Positions 32,801 to 34,049 of a DNA stretch of 34,049 nt are shown here, piece after piece. The notes below the pieces were generated by a model. The model was not told where the DNA came from, searched no databases, and saw only the letters and a program-made list of their open reading frames with translations. The stretch comes from Protostelium mycophagum. Its lineage: Eukaryota; Evosea; Variosea; Protosteliida; Protosteliaceae. Each line of letters begins with the position of its first letter. Position 1 is the first letter of the stretch. The position numbers were made by a program, and so were the translations under genes. The DNA lies in assembly GCA_002081555.1 (NCBI GenBank), contig MZNV01000862.1:1-34049 (forward strand), read 5' to 3'.

Positions 32801-33574
32801 ATCGTTCCAGGAACGCCGACGGAGAATACTGCATCTACTGGATGGAAACTAACATCAGCATCATATATCACGTGACCACGCTGATGCCAAATATAGAACG
32901 CGACTTGCAGTTCACAAACAAGAAGAGGCACATTGGCAATGACAATGTCACCATCGTCTTCTCCGACAGCTGCCTCGACTACTCCTATGACACGGTGAAG
33001 GGGCAGTTTAACTTTGTCTCTATCATAATCTACCCTATACACAACAACCAGTACAGAGTCCACGTCAAGAAGAAGCCAGAGGTGTGTGTTTCTGTTGTCC
33101 AGGCGTGATGTCTGTCAACTCGCAGCGGAGCTGCGAAGGCCTCAAAACAGTGAGACGCCTGAAAAAGTGCGGTTAGTGTCGTGAAACCACGGTACACAAC
33201 CGTGAATCTGAGCGTCTCCTTGCATTATACGTGAGCCGATATGCTGAGGAATGATGCAGGTACCTGATTTCGGCCCTGCGCCAAGTCCGATGATCATTTC
33301 ACAGTCTTCGCTCGCCCCAGTGGTTCGACAACTGGCGCTCAACGCAAACGTAAGTCTGAAGTAAAATACTCACCGTAATCTCCTTGTACATCTTGTCGAC
33401 GTATGTCGACGTGTCGACGATCATTGAACTGTACAGATGGCATGTTGGCAGTTGAACGGCGGCGAACTGTGCACGAGTAATGTGGAGGAGCGGATACGGC
33501 AGATAAGAATGATTGCGACACGTCTGGTGGACACCCCAAAACCAGAGATCACCACACCCCTCACCAAGAAATGA
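26849..33574 (+). CDS. TSC2: Tuberin (TSC2), RapGAP-domain protein
   Basis: Twenty-five exons: 26849-27388, 27496-27637, 27855-28067, 28234-28462, 28561-28715, 28844-28948, 29066-29175, 29307-29425, 29466-29552, 29666-29928, 29978-30186, 30246-30383, 30436-30567, 30753-30884, 30954-31168, 31273-31415, 31611-31800, 31839-32025, 32079-32172, 32289-32368, 32419-32525, 32665-32769, 32811-33081, 33260-33349, 33437-33574. All phases agree and give 1397 aa (human 1807). The helical HEAT-like N terminus includes MRGAIFFLGMCVWGAHR and YNEVLLSINRLIKK. The C-terminal GAP domain has THKIGVLYVGEDQST, RLKDC, TLMPN and KKRHIGND, with the catalytic Asn-thumb residue (about 1275) intact, then KGQFNF and VVRQLALNANMA. 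With TSC1 it acts as GAP for Rheb and restrains TORC1 at lysosomes. The long phosphorylated linker of animal tuberin is mostly absent. Many introns carry the CGTTGTAG motif. Confidence 0.92.
30187..30245 (+). other. TSC2 intron with self-complementary 3' splice site
   Basis: TCTACAACGA (30195-30204) is the exact complement of TCGTTGTAGA (30237-30246), which contains the intron's terminal AG; a 10-bp stem could sequester the acceptor. Confidence 0.7.
33082..33259 (+). ncRNA. TSC2 intron with possible structured RNA
   Basis: A 178-nt intron, more GC-rich than its neighbours. Perfect stems: CGCAGC/GCTGCG (33121-33126/33130-33135), GAGACGC/GCGTCTC (33152-33158/33212-33218) enclosing CACGGT/ACCGTG (33188-33193/33199-33204). 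CTGA occurs just inside both ends of the enclosing stem, and TGATGT at 33107-33112 resembles a snoRNA C box. A snoRNA or other intron-hosted RNA is possible; the class is not established. Confidence 0.35.
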
Positions 33575-33986
33575 ACGTGAAGAATTTTGACACTAAAGAA
33601 CTTTTTAAGAGTCTATGCTTTGATTGCGTTGCTGCTTTTTTTGAGAATGAAATGTCTCTGGCTTGGACTTTTCGGGAAAATTCGGAAAAATACCGTTGAC
33701 ACCGTGAGAAAAATAGGAGGAAGTAAATAAATTAGGGAGGTGCCCCCTACTCAGCAGAATCACGTGGAAAACCGATGCCAACGTGATATTGCACAGGGAT
33801 TTCAAATTCCCGGTAGCAACACGTTAAGTCCATAGCAACAGCTTAACATTTGCATTAACTAACGCGTGTTCTTATCGCAGTGGGAATTTGAGTCCGCCGC
33901 GCAATAGAAGAGAGTAGCTTGATGCGATTCCGAAAATTCCACGTTGCTGTTGTTCCGGACATGTTCTGATCAATAAAGAACAGATC
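33575..33986. other. Downstream of TSC2, no gene seen
   Basis: AT-rich with a GGTAGCAACACGTTAAG/ATAGCAACAGCTTAAC quasi-repeat near 33812-33846. No supported coding frame. Confidence 0.5.
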
Positions 33987-34049
33987 ATGTTCCTTTACTC
34001 TTTGTACAATGAGGAAGACCTGAACAAAGATCAACACAAGATGATGAGA
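33987..34049 (+). CDS. Possible gene start at right edge
   Basis: An ATG opens a frame of 21 codons to the window end, with protein-like composition (FLYSLYNEEDLNKDQHKMM). There is no upstream in-frame ATG after the last stop. Too short to identify. Confidence 0.25.
   Translation, partial: MFLYSLYNEEDLNKDQHKMMR

Noticed and set aside
33958-33992. Near-palindrome GGACATGTTCTGATC / GAACAGATCATGTTCC
   Set aside because: Pairing needs several gaps and no adjacent feature explains it; likely chance.

Overview
This window is nuclear DNA of a compact-genome unicellular eukaryote. Genes are split by many short GT-AG introns, typically 37-60 nt, and stop codons TAA, TAG and TGA are all used, so the code is standard. 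Intergenic gaps are often below 300 bp and AATAAA signals lie at or just after stop codons. The protein set (tuberin, TFIIH p34, a cwf21/SRRM2-type splicing factor, an RBR ubiquitin ligase, F-box, CH-domain and Frag1/DRAM-type proteins, metallothionein, Cys-rich secreted proteins) fits an amoebozoan-like protist or another relative of animals and fungi. The species cannot be fixed from sequence alone. Gene models were built by hand by requiring every exon junction to keep frame.

Layout. 1-2 kb: an F-box-type gene on the minus strand running off the left edge, with a tandem partial duplication of its 5' part. 2-4 kb: an RBR E3 ligase (+). 4.2-6.5 kb: three small unrecognised minus-strand genes, two of them tentative. 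6.8-7.1 kb: a metallothionein (+), followed by a GC-hairpin minisatellite. 7.5-9.0 kb: a type II membrane protein with acidic and Lys/Glu tracts (-). 9.15-10.7 kb: TFIIH subunit GTF2H3/Tfb4 (+). 11-13.3 kb: two secreted-protein genes (+), an IFI6/ISG12-like peptide and a modular Cys-rich protein with three exon-encoded repeats. 13.4-15.0 kb: a DUF1206-type membrane protein (-). 15.2-18.2 kb: a ubiquitin-like/CH/proline-rich cytoskeletal-type protein (+). 18.4-19.9 kb: a Frag1/DRAM-like multispan protein (+). 20.7 kb: tRNA-Val(AAC) (-). 21-21.7 kb: two small genes. 21.9-23.6 kb: an extended SDR / 3-beta-HSD-like enzyme with a C-terminal membrane anchor (+). 24.3-25.3 kb: a TPR-like protein (-). 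25.5-26.8 kb: a cwf21/SRRM2-like splicing factor (-). 26.85-33.6 kb: TSC2/tuberin in 25 exons (+), divergent from the splicing factor across 72 bp. At the right edge another plus-strand gene may begin.

The genes are mostly unrelated housekeeping and surface functions; no operon-like co-function is visible. The most unusual signals are non-coding. A short motif family, CGTTGTAGATG and its complement, repeatedly forms the 3' splice site of introns and is dense in TSC2. A second dispersed family is built on GAAATTTC palindromes. One tuberin intron carries several perfect stems. A near-perfect 42-nt hairpin lies upstream of the IFI6-like gene. CA-rich leaders are shared by the metallothionein and the two secreted-protein genes.
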